Source: DATCLS01 sp036563805
GTDB lineage: Bacteria; Actinomycetota; Acidimicrobiia; Acidimicrobiales; VFJN01
Direction: 5' to 3'
DNA: 64,000 nucleotides
Assembly: GCA_036563805.1 (NCBI GenBank)
Contig: DATCLS010000002.1
Coordinates: forward strand, 110,432-174,431
The translations under genes were made by a program, and so were the position numbers. Under the pieces are notes generated by a model. It did no database searches and was not told the origin of the DNA. It saw nothing but the letters and a program-made list of their open reading frames with translations. Shown here one piece after another: positions 52,610-63,340 of the stretch (position 1 is the stretch's first letter; each line of letters starts with the position of its first letter).

Positions 52610-53775
52610 GCGTCGTCGCTCCCCAGGGGTTCGTGGCCAACGGCGTGGCGTCCGGCATCAAGTCCGGCGGCGAGCTCGACCTGGCCCTGGTGGCCACCGC
52701 CGACGGGCACCCCGTGTCGGCCGCCGGCGTCTTCACCCAGAACCTGGTCGTGGCCGCCCCGGTGGTGGTGAGCCGCCGCCACCTGGCCGCCACGCGGGGC
52801 CGGGCCGCCGCGGTCGTGCTCAACAGCGGCAACGCCAACGCCGCCACCGGCAAGCAGGGCGACGACGACGCCGAGCGGATGTGCAGGGCGGTGGCCGACG
52901 AGCTGGGCTGCGGCCCCGACGCCGTGCTCGTGTGCTCGACCGGCCTGATCGGCTATCCGCTGCCGATGCCGGCCCTGCTGGCCGGCGTGCCCCCGCTGGT
53001 GGCGGGGCGGGGCGGCGACCCGGCCCACGGCATCGCCGCCGCCCAGGCGATCATGACGACCGACACCCGCCGCAAGGAGACGGTCGTCCGAGGCTCGGGC
53101 TTCGTCGTCGGGGGCATGGCCAAGGGGGCGGCGATGCTGGCCCCCAACATGGCGACGATGCTGGCGGTGCTGACCACCGACGCCCACGCCGACCCCGACA
53201 CGCTCCAGCGCATCCTGCGCCACGGCGTGGCCGACAGCTTCAACGCCGTGACCGTCGACGGCTGCACGTCCACCAACGACACGGTGCTGATCCTCGCCAA
53301 CGGCCGGGCCGGCGTCGTCGACGAGGACGAGCTGGCCGGCGCCGTGGCCGACGCTTGCCTCGATCTGGCCACCCAGATGGTCGGCGACGCCGAGGGCCAC
53401 ACCAAGGTGGTGCGCGTGCGGGTCACCGGGGCGGCGTCTGCGGAGGAGGCGGCCCGGGCCGCCCGCCAGGTGGCCGAGAGCCAGCTGGTCAAGTGCTCGT
53501 GGTACGGCGAGGACCCCTACTGGGGCCGGGTGGCCAGCGAGCTCGGTACCGCCGGGGTGGCGCTCGACGTCGGAGCGCTCACGATCGCCTACGGCGGGAC
53601 CGTCGTGAGCCGGGGCTGCGAGCCCGTCGACCACGACGCCACCGCCGTCGCCGAGCACATGGCCGGCGAGTACCTCGAGCTGCACTGCGACCTGGGGGTG
53701 GGCGACGGCGAGGCCCGGGTCCTCACCAACGACCTGACCTACGGGTACATCGACGAGAACAAGGGGACGTCGTAG
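52606..53775 (+). CDS. argJ: Glutamate N-acetyltransferase (ornithine acetyltransferase)
   Basis: ArgJ (389 residues) recycles the acetyl group between N-acetylornithine and glutamate. It cuts itself before the nucleophile Thr184 in GAAMLAPNMATMLAVLTTDA. TDTRRKETVVRG, DGCTSTNDTV and the C-terminal NDLTYGYIDENKGTS are typical. With argJ the pathway is the cyclic form, which explains why argA and argE are absent. The GTG start overlaps the argC stop. Confidence 0.95.
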   Translation: MSVVAPQGFVANGVASGIKSGGELDLALVATADGHPVSAAGVFTQNLVVAAPVVVSRRHLAATRGRAAAVVLNSGNANAATGKQGDDDAERMCRAVADELGCGPDAVLVCSTGLIGYPLPMPALLAGVPPLVAGRGGDPAHGIAAAQAIMTTDTRRKETVVRGSGFVVGGMAKGAAMLAPNMATMLAVLTTDAHADPDTLQRILRHGVADSFNAVTVDGCTSTNDTVLILANGRAGVVDEDELAGAVADACLDLATQMVGDAEGHTKVVRVRVTGAASAEEAARAARQVAESQLVKCSWYGEDPYWGRVASELGTAGVALDVGALTIAYGGTVVSRGCEPVDHDATAVAEHMAGEYLELHCDLGVGDGEARVLTNDLTYGYIDENKGTS

Positions 53776-54665
53776 TGGCGCCCGGCCAGACCGCCGCCGA
53801 GCGGGCCGCCGTCCTGCTCGAGGCCCTGCCCTACATCCAGCGGTTCCGGGGGGCGATCGTCGTCGTCAAGTACGGCGGCAACGCCATGATCGACCCCGAG
53901 CTGGGCCGCAACGTGGCCGACGACGTGGTGCTGCTGCGGGCCGTCGGCCTGCGCCCGGTCGTGGTCCACGGCGGCGGCCCCCAGATCAGCGACCTGATGG
54001 CCCGGCTGGGGAAGGAGCCCGAGTTCCGCGACGGGCTGCGGGTGACCGACGCCGAGACCGTCGACATCGCCCGCATGGTGCTGGTCGGCAAGGTCAACCG
54101 CGACATCGTGGCGGCCATCAACGTCCACGGCCCCATCGCCGTCGGGCTGTCGGGCGAGGACGCCGGGCTACTGGTGGCCAGCGCCCGCAACGCCGAGCTC
54201 GGCTTCGTTGGCGACGTCCAGTCGGTCAACGCCACGATCCTCGAGCGGTTGCTCGCCGAGGACCTGATCCCGGTCGTGTCGACCATCGGGTCCGACCTGA
54301 CCGGCCAGCCCTACAACATCAACGCCGACACGGTGGCCGGCGCGTTGGCCGTGGCGCTCGGTGCCGAGAAGGCGATCTTCCTCACCGACGTGCCCGGGCT
54401 GCTGGCCGACGTGAACGACCCGGACAGCCTGATCAGTGCGGCGTCGGCCGCCGAGATCGAGGCCATGATCGACGACGGCCGCCTGGCCGGCGGCATGATC
54501 CCCAAGGTCGCCGCCGCCCTCCACGCGGTGCGCCACGGCGTCCGATCGGCCCACCTGCTCGACGGGCGCGTCCCCCACGTGGTGCTGCTCGAGCTGTTCA
54601 GCGACGAGGGGATCGGCACGATGATCACCGACAAGGTGCCCGATGCATCCGGGGGTGCACAGTGA
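53775..54665 (+). CDS. argB: Acetylglutamate kinase
   Basis: ArgB (296 residues) phosphorylates N-acetylglutamate. VVKYGGNAM, VVHGGGPQISDLM, VGLSGEDAGL, NINADTVAGALA and GGMIPKVAAALHAV are visible. The N-terminal helix before the kinase core (residues 1-25) is the extension seen in arginine-inhibited hexameric enzymes, so feedback control is likely. The GTG shares one base with the argJ TAG; the stop overlaps argD. Confidence 0.95.
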   Translation: MAPGQTAAERAAVLLEALPYIQRFRGAIVVVKYGGNAMIDPELGRNVADDVVLLRAVGLRPVVVHGGGPQISDLMARLGKEPEFRDGLRVTDAETVDIARMVLVGKVNRDIVAAINVHGPIAVGLSGEDAGLLVASARNAELGFVGDVQSVNATILERLLAEDLIPVVSTIGSDLTGQPYNINADTVAGALAVALGAEKAIFLTDVPGLLADVNDPDSLISAASAAEIEAMIDDGRLAGGMIPKVAAALHAVRHGVRSAHLLDGRVPHVVLLELFSDEGIGTMITDKVPDASGGAQ

Positions 54666-55816
54666 CGACCGCGGTCGAACCCGACCCGCTCATGCCCACC
54701 TACCCGCCTCCGCCCGTGACGTTCGTGCGGGGCGAGGGGTCGTGGCTCTACGACGCGGACGGCCGGCGCTACCTCGACTGCCTGTCCGGCCTGGCGGTGA
54801 CGTCGCTCGGCCACGCCCACCCCGACGTGGCCGCTGCGCTGTCCGACCAGGCCCGGACGCTGCTGCACGTGTCCAACCTGTTCGGCACCGAGCCGGGGCC
54901 CCAGGTGGCCCGCACGCTCGACCGCCTGATCGGTGGCGGGGGCCGCGTCTTCTTCTGCAACTCGGGCGCCGAGGCCAACGAGTGCGCCATCAAGCTGGCC
55001 CGGCGCGTCGGCGGCCGGGGCCGCCACGTCGTGGTCTCGGCCTACGGGAGCTTCCACGGGCGGACGCTGGCCACGCTGCACGCCACGGGCCAGCCGGCCA
55101 AGCACGAGACGTTCCAGCCCCTGCCCGAGGGGTTCCGCCACGTCGCCTGGCAGGACCTCGACGCCCTGGCCGCCGCGCTCGACCCGTCGGTGGCCGCCGT
55201 GCTGCTCGAGCCGGTCCAGGGCGAGGGCGGCGTCAACCCGGCGACCGCCGAGTACTTCGCCGGGGTCCGCCGGCTGTGCGACGAGCGGGGCGTGCTGATG
55301 ATGGTCGACGAGGTGCAGACGGGCCTGGGCCGGACCGGCCGGTGGTTCGGGTTCCAGCACTTCGGCGTCACCCCCGACGTGGTCACCGTGGCCAAGGCGC
55401 TGGGCAACGGCGTGCCCATCGGGGCCTGCTGGGCCCGCGCCGCGGTGGCCGAGGTGTTCGAGCCGGGCGACCACGCCACGACGTTCGGCGGCCAGCCCCT
55501 GGCCGCCAGCGCGGCCCGGGCCGTCCTCGCCGTCATGGAGCGCGAGGACGCGCCGGCCCGGGCCGAGCGGGCCGGGCGCCGGTTCCGCGAGGCGCTCGAG
55601 CCGCTGCCCGGCGTGGCCGGCGTTCGGGGCCTCGGCCTGCTGCTCGCCGTCGAGCTCGACGGGCACGACGCCAAGGCCGTCAACGAGGAGCTGCTGGTCG
55701 CCGGGCTGGTGGCCAACGCCGTCACGCCGACCGCCCTGCGCCTGGCGCCGTCGCTGCTGATCAGCGACGACGAGATCGACCACGCCGTCTCGATCCTCGC
55801 CGGGGTGCTGTCGTGA
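54662..55816 (+). CDS. argD: Acetylornithine aminotransferase
   Basis: ArgD (384 residues), a class III PLP aminotransferase. SWLYDADGRRYLDCLSGLAV, NSGAEANECAIKLAR, GSFHGRT, MMVDEVQTGLGRTG with the PLP-contacting Asp, and the Schiff-base Lys in TVAKALGNGVPIGA are present. GTG start overlaps the argB stop as GTGA. The stop is in turn overlapped by a 24-codon bridging frame. Confidence 0.95.
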   Translation: MTTAVEPDPLMPTYPPPPVTFVRGEGSWLYDADGRRYLDCLSGLAVTSLGHAHPDVAAALSDQARTLLHVSNLFGTEPGPQVARTLDRLIGGGGRVFFCNSGAEANECAIKLARRVGGRGRHVVVSAYGSFHGRTLATLHATGQPAKHETFQPLPEGFRHVAWQDLDALAAALDPSVAAVLLEPVQGEGGVNPATAEYFAGVRRLCDERGVLMMVDEVQTGLGRTGRWFGFQHFGVTPDVVTVAKALGNGVPIGACWARAAVAEVFEPGDHATTFGGQPLAASAARAVLAVMEREDAPARAERAGRRFREALEPLPGVAGVRGLGLLLAVELDGHDAKAVNEELLVAGLVANAVTPTALRLAPSLLISDDEIDHAVSILAGVLS

Positions 55817-55887
55817 CGGCCCGGCCCGAGACGACCCGGGCCGCGGCCGCCCGCGCGCTGCGGCCCGCCACCCGGGAGGCGTCGTGA
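55813..55887 (+). other. 24-codon frame bridging argD and argF
   Basis: GTG at 55813 overlaps the argD stop and TGA at 55885 overlaps the argF GTG, so the frame (VTARPETTRAAAARALRPAT, four more residues) spans the gap exactly. Its 3' end carries GGGAGG, the argF ribosome site. It may be a translational bridge or the relic of an argF N-terminal extension. Confidence 0.25.
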
Positions 55888-56795
55888 CGATCGGGCCCCG
55901 GCACCTCCTCGAGATCGACGACCTGTCGGCCGGCGAGCTCGCCACCGTGCTCGACCTGGCCGCCCGGCCGCCCGTGCCCCGGCTGCTGGCCGGCCGGACC
56001 GTGGGCCTCTACTTCGAGAAGCCGTCGCTGCGGACCCGGCACTCGTGCGAGGTGGCGGTCGTCCAGCTCGGCGGCCATCCGCTCACGTTCCGCCAGGACG
56101 AGATCGGCGCTGGTGACCGCGAGCCGATCGAGGACATCGCCCGGGTCCTGTCCGGCTATCACGCCGCGCTCGGCGCCCGGGTCTACGACCACGGGCTGCT
56201 CGAGCAGCTGGCCGGGGCGTCCTCCGTGCCGGTCGTCAACCTCCTCTCCGACCGGGGCCACCCGTGCCAGGCGCTGGCCGACCTGCTGACCATGCGCCAG
56301 GCGTTCGGCGAGCTGGCCGGGGTCACGGTGGCCTGGGTGGGCGACTTCAACAACGTGGCCCGGTCGCTCACCATCGGCGCGACGCTGCTGGGCATGAAGG
56401 TGCGCCTCGCCTGCCCGCCCGGCTACGGGCCGACCGACGCCGACCTCGACCGCCTGCGGGCCGCCGGCGCCGAGCCGGTCGTGACCGCCCGGCCCGACGA
56501 GGGCGTGGCCGGCGCCCAGGCCGTCCACACCGACGTCTGGGCCTCGATGGGCCAGGAGGGCGAGGCGGAGGCGCGGCGCCGAGCGTTCGAGGGCTTCCAG
56601 GTCGACGACCGGATCATGGCGGCCGCCGCCCCGGGCGCGGTGTTCATGCACTGCCTGCCGGCCCACCGGGGCGAGGAGGTGGCGGCGTCCGTGGTCGACG
56701 GGCCCCAGAGCCGGGTCATCCCCCAGGCGCACAACCGGGTCCACGCCTTCCGCGGCCTGCTGCGCTGGCTGCTCGGCGAGGGGGTGGGGGCGTGA
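55884..56795 (+). CDS. argF: Ornithine carbamoyltransferase
   Basis: OTCase (303 residues) joins ornithine with carbamoyl phosphate from carAB. The phosphate loop is FEKPSLRTR, with Leu where many have Thr; DRGHPCQALADLL, GDFNNVARSL, DVWASMGQE and the ornithine loop HCLPAHRGEEV are present. The HCLP and the DVWASMG motifs argue for ornithine rather than N-acetylornithine as substrate. GTG start with GGGAGG 5 bases upstream; the stop overlaps argR. Confidence 0.94.
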   Translation: MTIGPRHLLEIDDLSAGELATVLDLAARPPVPRLLAGRTVGLYFEKPSLRTRHSCEVAVVQLGGHPLTFRQDEIGAGDREPIEDIARVLSGYHAALGARVYDHGLLEQLAGASSVPVVNLLSDRGHPCQALADLLTMRQAFGELAGVTVAWVGDFNNVARSLTIGATLLGMKVRLACPPGYGPTDADLDRLRAAGAEPVVTARPDEGVAGAQAVHTDVWASMGQEGEAEARRRAFEGFQVDDRIMAAAAPGAVFMHCLPAHRGEEVAASVVDGPQSRVIPQAHNRVHAFRGLLRWLLGEGVGA

Positions 56796-57298
56796 CCGCC
56801 CAGCCCGAGCCCGACCTCCGCACGCTGTCCAAGCCCCAGCGCCAGCACCGGGTGGCCCGGCTGCTGGCCGAGCACGCCGTCACCAGCCAGGCGCAGCTCG
56901 TCGAGCTGTTGGCCGCCGAGGGGGTGGCCGCCACCCAGGCGACCGTGTCGCGCGACCTCGACGACCTGGGCGCCATCAAGGTGCGGGCCGCCGGCGGCGA
57001 GACGGTCTACGCCATCCCCGAGCTACCCAGCGAGCAGCGGGCGCCGGAGGACCACCTGCGCCGGGTGTTCAGCGAGTGGGTGGTCGAGGTGGCGCACTCC
57101 GGCAACCTCGTCGTGCTGCGCACGCCGCCGGGCTCGGCCCACGTCGTGGGCTCCGCGCTCGACCGGTCCGGCTGGCACGACGTGATCGGCACCGTCGCCG
57201 GCGACGACACGCTCATCGTCGTGGTGGCCGAGGACGTGGGCGGCCGGGCGATCGCCGCCCAGCTCGCCGAGCTGGCCGGCCTCGAGGCCCGGCCCTGA
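56792..57298 (+). CDS. argR: Arginine repressor ArgR
   Basis: ArgR (168 residues) is the arginine-sensing hexameric repressor. Residues 12-80 form the winged helix-turn-helix (KPQRQHRVARLLAEHAVTSQ, ATQATVSRDLDDLGAIKVR). The C-terminal oligomerisation and arginine-binding domain has GTVAGDDTLIVV. Its likely targets in this window are the ARG boxes at argC and carA. GTG start overlaps the argF stop, so it represses its own operon. Confidence 0.95.
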   Translation: MTAQPEPDLRTLSKPQRQHRVARLLAEHAVTSQAQLVELLAAEGVAATQATVSRDLDDLGAIKVRAAGGETVYAIPELPSEQRAPEDHLRRVFSEWVVEVAHSGNLVVLRTPPGSAHVVGSALDRSGWHDVIGTVAGDDTLIVVVAEDVGGRAIAAQLAELAGLEARP

Positions 57299-57362
57299 GC
57301 GGGCGTCCCTGACCGAGCGCTCCGACCGGGCGCCTCAACGAGATCGACAGGAAAGGACAGAG

Positions 57363-58556
<1,194 letters not shown>

Positions 58557-58566
58557 CGGTTCCCCC

Positions 58567-59949
58567 ATGAGCACCCTCTGGCACGGCCGCTTCGCCGGGG
58601 GGCAGGCCGACGAGCTCGTCGCGTTCACGGTCAGCCTGCCCTTCGACCGGCGCCTGGCCGCCGACGACCTCGAGGGCAGCCGGGCGCACGTCCGGGGGCT
58701 GGCGCGGGCCAAGATCCTGGCCGAGGACGAGGCGGGCGTCGTGCTGGCCGCCCTCGACCGGGTGGAGCAGGAGCTCGAGTCGGGCGAGTTCGAGTTCCTG
58801 CCCACCGACGAGGACATCCACACCGCCATCGAGCGCCGGGTCACTGCGCTGGCGGGCCCGGCGGGCGCCAAGCTCCACACCGGGCGGAGCCGCAACGACC
58901 AGGTGGCGACCGCGCTGCGCCTGTGGTGCCGGCGCGAGCTGACCGAGATCGGCCGGCGGGTGCTGGCCCTGCAGGAGGTGCTGCTCGACCGGGCCCGCGA
59001 GGCCGGGCCCGCCTACCTGCCCGGCTACACCCACCTGCAGCAGGCCCAGCCGGTCCTGCTGGCCCACCACCTGCTGGCTCACGGCTGGGCGCTGGCCCGC
59101 GACGTCGACCGGCTCGTCGACTGCCGGCGCCGGCTCGACGTCAGCCCGCTGGGGGCGGGCGCGCTGGCGGGCTCGTCGCTGCCGCTCGACCCGGCCTACA
59201 CGGCCTCCGAGCTCGGGTTCGCGGCGCCGTTCGAGAACAGTCTGGACGCGGTCAGCGACCGCGACTTCGTGGCCGAGGCGCTGTTCGCCCTGAGCATGGT
59301 GGCCGTGCACCTGTCGCGGCTCGGCGAGGAGGTCATCCTCTGGACGTCCGAGGAGTTCGGCTTCGCCCGGCTCGACGACGCCTACGCCACCGGGTCGTCG
59401 ATGCTCCCCCAGAAGAAGAACCCCGACATCGCCGAGCTGGCTCGGGGCAAGGCCGGGCGGGTCATCGGCGACCTGACCGGGCTGCTGGCCACGCTCAAGG
59501 GCCTGCCGCTCAGCTACAACCGCGACCTCCAGGAGGACAAGGAGCCGCTGTTCGACGCCGTCGACCAGGTCGGCCTGGCGCTGGCGGCCATGACCGGGCT
59601 GTACGCCACGCTCACGTTCGACGTGGCGCGCATGCAGCAGGCGGCCGACACGCCGTACGCCGCCGCCACCGACCTGGCCGAGCTGCTGGTCGAGCGCGGC
59701 ATGCCGTTCCGCGACGCCCACGCGCTGGTCGGCGGCCTGGTGCGCGACAGCCTGGAGCGCCACGTGCCGCTGGTCGAGCTCGTCGAGGCGCACCCCGACC
59801 TGGGGGCCGAGGGCGCAGCGCTGCTCGAGCCGGGCCTGGCCGTCACCCGGCGGACGACGCCGGGCGGCGGCGGGCCGGACGCGGTCGCCGCCCAGGTCGA
59901 GCGGTTCGCCCGCCGCATCGAGGTCGACGCCGAGCGGTTGGGGGCGTGA
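58567..59949 (+). CDS. argH: Argininosuccinate lyase
   Basis: ArgH (460 residues) releases arginine and fumarate. LWHGRFAGG, DEDIHTAIERRV, LHTGRSRNDQVAT, TH in GYTHLQQAQPV and the signature loop GSSMLPQKKNPDIAEL near residue 277 are present. It ends the arginine operon. The ATG lies 10 bases after argG. Confidence 0.96.
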   Translation: MSTLWHGRFAGGQADELVAFTVSLPFDRRLAADDLEGSRAHVRGLARAKILAEDEAGVVLAALDRVEQELESGEFEFLPTDEDIHTAIERRVTALAGPAGAKLHTGRSRNDQVATALRLWCRRELTEIGRRVLALQEVLLDRAREAGPAYLPGYTHLQQAQPVLLAHHLLAHGWALARDVDRLVDCRRRLDVSPLGAGALAGSSLPLDPAYTASELGFAAPFENSLDAVSDRDFVAEALFALSMVAVHLSRLGEEVILWTSEEFGFARLDDAYATGSSMLPQKKNPDIAELARGKAGRVIGDLTGLLATLKGLPLSYNRDLQEDKEPLFDAVDQVGLALAAMTGLYATLTFDVARMQQAADTPYAAATDLAELLVERGMPFRDAHALVGGLVRDSLERHVPLVELVEAHPDLGAEGAALLEPGLAVTRRTTPGGGGPDAVAAQVERFARRIEVDAERLGA

Positions 59950-60047
59950 GCCGGGCGGGCCCGGGGCCGGTCGGCGTGAGCCGGGTGGGTCGGCGTGGCC
60001 CCGGCCGGCCTGCCAAGCCGCGGGCCCGGGGCCGTCCGGGCGGGCCG

Positions 60048-60053
60048 TAGCCT
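60048..60053 (+). promoter_or_regulatory. Probable -10 element of the thioesterase gene (leaderless)
   Basis: TAGCCT ends 7 bases before the ATG at 60061, the same arrangement as at def and the Eis-like gene. Confidence 0.5.
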
Positions 60054-60060
60054 CGGGCCC

Positions 60061-60450
60061 ATGAGCAGCCGTCCGTACCGCCACGAGCTGCGCGTCCGCT
60101 ACGGCGAGGTCGACATGCAGCGGCACGTGTTCAACGCCCACTACCTCGCCTACATCGACGACGCCTTCGACCAGTGGCTGCGCCACGCCCTCGGCCCCGA
60201 GTACGACCAGGTCCTCGACATGGTCGTGAAGCGGGCCGAGATCACGTGGTCGGGGGGCGCGGGCTTCGGTGACACGCTGGCCATCGACGTGGCCGTCCGT
60301 CGCTGGGGCACGACCAGCTTCGACGTGGGCTTCGAGGGCTCGGTGGGGGAGCGGCCCATCTTCGACGCCACGCTCACCTACGTCGCGGTGGAGCCCGGCA
60401 CGACCAACCCGACCCCGGTGCCGGACGAGGTCCGGGCCGCGCTCGGATGA
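60061..60450 (+). CDS. 4HBT-type hotdog acyl-CoA thioesterase
   Basis: A 129-residue single hotdog domain. VRYGEVDMQRHVFNAHYLAYIDDAF is the 4HBT/YbgC pattern, with the catalytic Asp in GEVD and His in RHVFN. Such enzymes hydrolyse acyl-CoA thioesters in the cytosol; the substrate is unknown. It has its own promoter and its stop overlaps the mpg start, so it is the first gene of a pair. Confidence 0.88.
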   Translation: MSSRPYRHELRVRYGEVDMQRHVFNAHYLAYIDDAFDQWLRHALGPEYDQVLDMVVKRAEITWSGGAGFGDTLAIDVAVRRWGTTSFDVGFEGSVGERPIFDATLTYVAVEPGTTNPTPVPDEVRAALG

Positions 60451-61109
60451 CCGCGCCAGCCCCCGGGGCGCCGGCCGTCCCTCTGGGCGAGCTCGGGCCG
60501 GACGTCCGGGTCGTCCCCCGGGAGACCTACCGGCGCGACCCCCGTGAGGTGGCGCCCGAGCTGCTGGGCAAGCTGCTCGTGCGGGCCGGCGCCGGTCGGC
60601 CGCTCCAGGCCGGCCGCATCGTCGAGGTCGAGGCCTACTGCGGCGCCGAGGACCCGGGCAGCCACGCCTACCGCGGCGAGACGCCCCGCAACCGGACGAT
60701 GTTCGGCCCGCCCGGCGGGCTCTACGTCTACTTCACCTACGGGATGCACTGGTGCGCCAACGTCGTGTGCGGTGACGAGGGCGTGGGCCTGGCCGTCCTG
60801 CTGCGGGCGCTGGCCCCGGTGACCGGCGTCGAGGCGATGTGGGCCGCCCGGCCCGCGGCCCGGCGGGAGCGCGACCTGTGCAGCGGGCCGGCCAAGCTGT
60901 GCCAGGCCCTGGGGCTCGACCGGTCCTTCGACGGCGCCGACCTCGTCACCGGCGACCGGGGGGTGGTCGTGGCCGACGACGGGACGCCGCCGCCGACGGA
61001 CCCGGTGCGCACGACCCGCATCGGCCTCAGCGCCGGCGCCGAGCACCCCTGGCGGTGGTACGTGCGCGACGACCCCAACGTCTCGGTGCGCCGGCACCCG
61101 GCGTCCTGA
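60447..61109 (+). CDS. mpg: 3-methyladenine DNA glycosylase (AAG/MPG family)
   Basis: A 220-residue DNA repair enzyme that removes alkylated purines. LGKLLVRAG, the catalytic Glu in IVEVEAYCGAEDPGSHAYRG, TPRNRTMFGPPGGLYVYFTYGMHWCANVV and SGPAKLCQALGL (family blocks) are present. The argH-mpg-tyrS order is conserved in actinobacteria. ATG overlaps the thioesterase stop (ATGA). Confidence 0.93.
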   Translation: MTAPAPGAPAVPLGELGPDVRVVPRETYRRDPREVAPELLGKLLVRAGAGRPLQAGRIVEVEAYCGAEDPGSHAYRGETPRNRTMFGPPGGLYVYFTYGMHWCANVVCGDEGVGLAVLLRALAPVTGVEAMWAARPAARRERDLCSGPAKLCQALGLDRSFDGADLVTGDRGVVVADDGTPPPTDPVRTTRIGLSAGAEHPWRWYVRDDPNVSVRRHPAS

Positions 61110-61189
61110 CCGGCGTGCCGCGGCTCGAGGCCCCGGCGTCCGAGGCGCGCCGGGGTGGACGGGTCGTGGCGTCCCTGGCTCGCCGAGGC

Positions 61190-61846
61190 TCAGGCGTCGG
61201 TAGGCGAGGCGCAGGACGGCATACGGTTGGCGAGGGCGAACTCATCGATCCACGCCGTGACGTGGCGGCCCTCGCCGGGCTTCTCCGACACGAGCAGGCG
61301 GGCGTTCGGGTCGCGGCGCAGGGCGTCGGCGTACTCCCGCCGGTCGTTCAGGTGGAGCCGCCAGTCGGCCAGCCACTCCTCGGCGTAGCCCCTCTGCTCG
61401 GGATCGGGGACGAGCCGGGTCAGGCGGTCGAGGTCGTCGAGCATGGCCTCGTAGGCGGCGTTGGCCGCGTCGAGCACCTCGGCCCGCTCCACGGGGTCGG
61501 GCGTGGCGCTGGCCACCGGCAGCTCCTCGATGCGCTCGAGCGCCTCGGCGCACCGCTCTTCGGCGGCCTCGGCGAACGCCGGGTCGTCGAGCCGGTCGAG
61601 CGGCGGCTGCCGCCCGGGCCCGAACGCCAGGTAGACGACGTAGCCCCACATCGACACCAGCGCGACCACGACGGCGGCGATGACCAGCCGGCCCACCCGC
61701 CGCCCCCGCTCGGGGGCGCCGCGACCGTCGGCGGCGTCGCCGCCCGCGGTGGCGTCGTCGGTGGCGCCTTCGGCGGCGCCCGCGGTGACACCATCGGTGC
61801 CGCCCGTACCGGGCGCCGACGGGTCGGGGGGAGCGTCGACGGTCAC
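61190..61846 (-). CDS. Single-pass membrane protein of unknown function
   Basis: A 218-residue protein. Residues 1-50 are Gly/Ala/Thr-rich and probably cytoplasmic; residues 52-75 form one membrane helix (RLVIAAVVVALVSMWGYVVY); the rest is a soluble, acidic helical domain with CAEALERIEELP, YEAMLDDLDRLTRLV and WLADWRLHLNDRREYADALR. Conserved acidic and aromatic residues suggest a folded domain, but I do not recognise a family with certainty. GTG start; it converges on mpg and diverges from tyrS. Confidence 0.7.
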   Translation of the reverse strand: MTVDAPPDPSAPGTGGTDGVTAGAAEGATDDATAGGDAADGRGAPERGRRVGRLVIAAVVVALVSMWGYVVYLAFGPGRQPPLDRLDDPAFAEAAEERCAEALERIEELPVASATPDPVERAEVLDAANAAYEAMLDDLDRLTRLVPDPEQRGYAEEWLADWRLHLNDRREYADALRRDPNARLLVSEKPGEGRHVTAWIDEFALANRMPSCASPTDA

Positions 61847-62005
61847 GCCCCCTAGCGTCCCCGGCCGGGTGCGCCGGCGTCCAGTCGACGGTCGGTCGAC
61901 GTCGGCGCCGACGGCGGGCCGATGGGGCGCCGGCGGCCCGGGCAGGGACCAGCCCGGGCGGGAACCCAGGTCGGCCCGGCGGCGCCGGCTTGGCAAGATC
62001 TGGGG

Positions 62006-63337
62006 GTGACCCCCACGATCCTGGACGACCTCGAGGCCCGCGGCCTCGTGCACGACACGACCGATCGGGAGGCCCTGGCCCGGCGCCTGGCCGAGGGCCC
62101 CGTCAGCCTCTACTACGGCTGCGACCCGACGGCCGACAGCCTCCACATCGGCAACCTGATCGGCCTGCTGGTGCTGCGGCGGTTCCAGGACGCCGGGCAC
62201 CGGGCCGTGGCGCTGGCCGGCGGCGCCACGGGCATGGTGGGCGACCCGAGCGGCCGCTCCGACGAGCGCAACCTGCTCGACGAGGCGACCCTCTCGGCCA
62301 ACGTGGCCCGGATCAAGGAGCAGATGCGGCGCATCGTCGACCTCGACGAGCGCGGCGAGCTGGTCGACAACCGCGACTGGACCGCCGACGTCACCCTGCT
62401 CGCCTTCCTCCGCGACATCGGCAAGCACGTGACCGTCAACCAGATGCTGGCCCGCGAGTCGGTCAAGGCCCGCCTGGCCAGCGAGCAGGGGATCAGCTTC
62501 ACCGAGTTCAGCTACATGCTGCTCCAGGCCCACGACTACCTGTGGCTGAACGAGCACAAGGGGGTCGAGCTCCAGGTCGGGGGCTCCGACCAGTGGGGCA
62601 ACATGGTCTCGGGGGTCGACCTGATCCGCCGAGTCCGGGGGCGGACCGCCCACGCCCTCGCCTGGCCGCTGCTCACCGCGCCCGACGGCACCAAGCTGGG
62701 CAAGACCACGGGGGCGCGGGTGTGGCTCGACCCCGACAAGACGAGCCCCTACCGGTTCTTCCAGCACTGGATGAACACCGACGACCGCCAGGTGCGCGAG
62801 TTCCTGGCCAAGTTCACCCTGATGCCGCTGGAGGAGGTCGACGAGGTGGCCGCCGCCCACCAGGAGGCCCCCGAGCGGCGCCAGGGCCAGCTGGTGCTGG
62901 CCCGGGAGGTGACCCGGCTCGTCCACGGTCCCGGGGCGGAAAAGGCGGCCGAGGAGGCGTCGAACGCCCTGTTCGGCGGTAACATCGATGATCTCAGCGA
63001 GGAAGGGTTCGCCCTGGTGGCACGCGAGGTGCCCTGGGCGCCCCTCCCGCACGGAACAGAGTTGGACCAGGGGCTCGACGTGGTGCCCCTGCTGGTCGAA
63101 ACCGGCCTGGCCCGCTCCCGCAGCGACGCCCGCCGCAGCCTCGAGCAAGGTGCGGTGTCCGTCAACGGCGAGAGGGTGGCGCTGGGGCGAACGATCCGCA
63201 GGAGTGACCTGCGTCACAACGCCTACGTCGTGCTCCGCAAGGGTAAGAAGCACTATGCGGTCCTGGTCAGCGGGCCGCAGCAAGAAATTCTCCGGAATCG
63301 CCAATCTGAAGTTGACGCTTCCGGGGAGGGTCGTTAG
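62006..63337 (+). CDS. tyrS: Tyrosine--tRNA ligase
   Basis: TyrRS (443 residues), class I. YYGCDPTADSLHIGNLIGLL holds the HIGH-type motif (HIGN, near residue 47); GGSDQWGNMVSG binds tyrosine; KLGKT near residue 230 is the KMSKS-type loop. The C-terminal S4 domain (SRSDARRSLEQGAVSVNG) starts near 365. GTG start; CAAGAT 6 bases upstream may be a -10. Its last codons overlap the rRNA promoter. Confidence 0.95.
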   Translation: MTPTILDDLEARGLVHDTTDREALARRLAEGPVSLYYGCDPTADSLHIGNLIGLLVLRRFQDAGHRAVALAGGATGMVGDPSGRSDERNLLDEATLSANVARIKEQMRRIVDLDERGELVDNRDWTADVTLLAFLRDIGKHVTVNQMLARESVKARLASEQGISFTEFSYMLLQAHDYLWLNEHKGVELQVGGSDQWGNMVSGVDLIRRVRGRTAHALAWPLLTAPDGTKLGKTTGARVWLDPDKTSPYRFFQHWMNTDDRQVREFLAKFTLMPLEEVDEVAAAHQEAPERRQGQLVLAREVTRLVHGPGAEKAAEEASNALFGGNIDDLSEEGFALVAREVPWAPLPHGTELDQGLDVVPLLVETGLARSRSDARRSLEQGAVSVNGERVALGRTIRRSDLRHNAYVVLRKGKKHYAVLVSGPQQEILRNRQSEVDASGEGR

Positions 63338-63340
63338 ATT
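63312..63340 (+). promoter_or_regulatory. rRNA operon promoter
   Basis: TTGACG (63312-63317) and TAGATT (63335-63340) with a 17-base spacer. This is the best sigma-70-type match in the window. The -35 and spacer lie inside the tyrS 3' end and the -10 covers the tyrS stop codon. Confidence 0.75.
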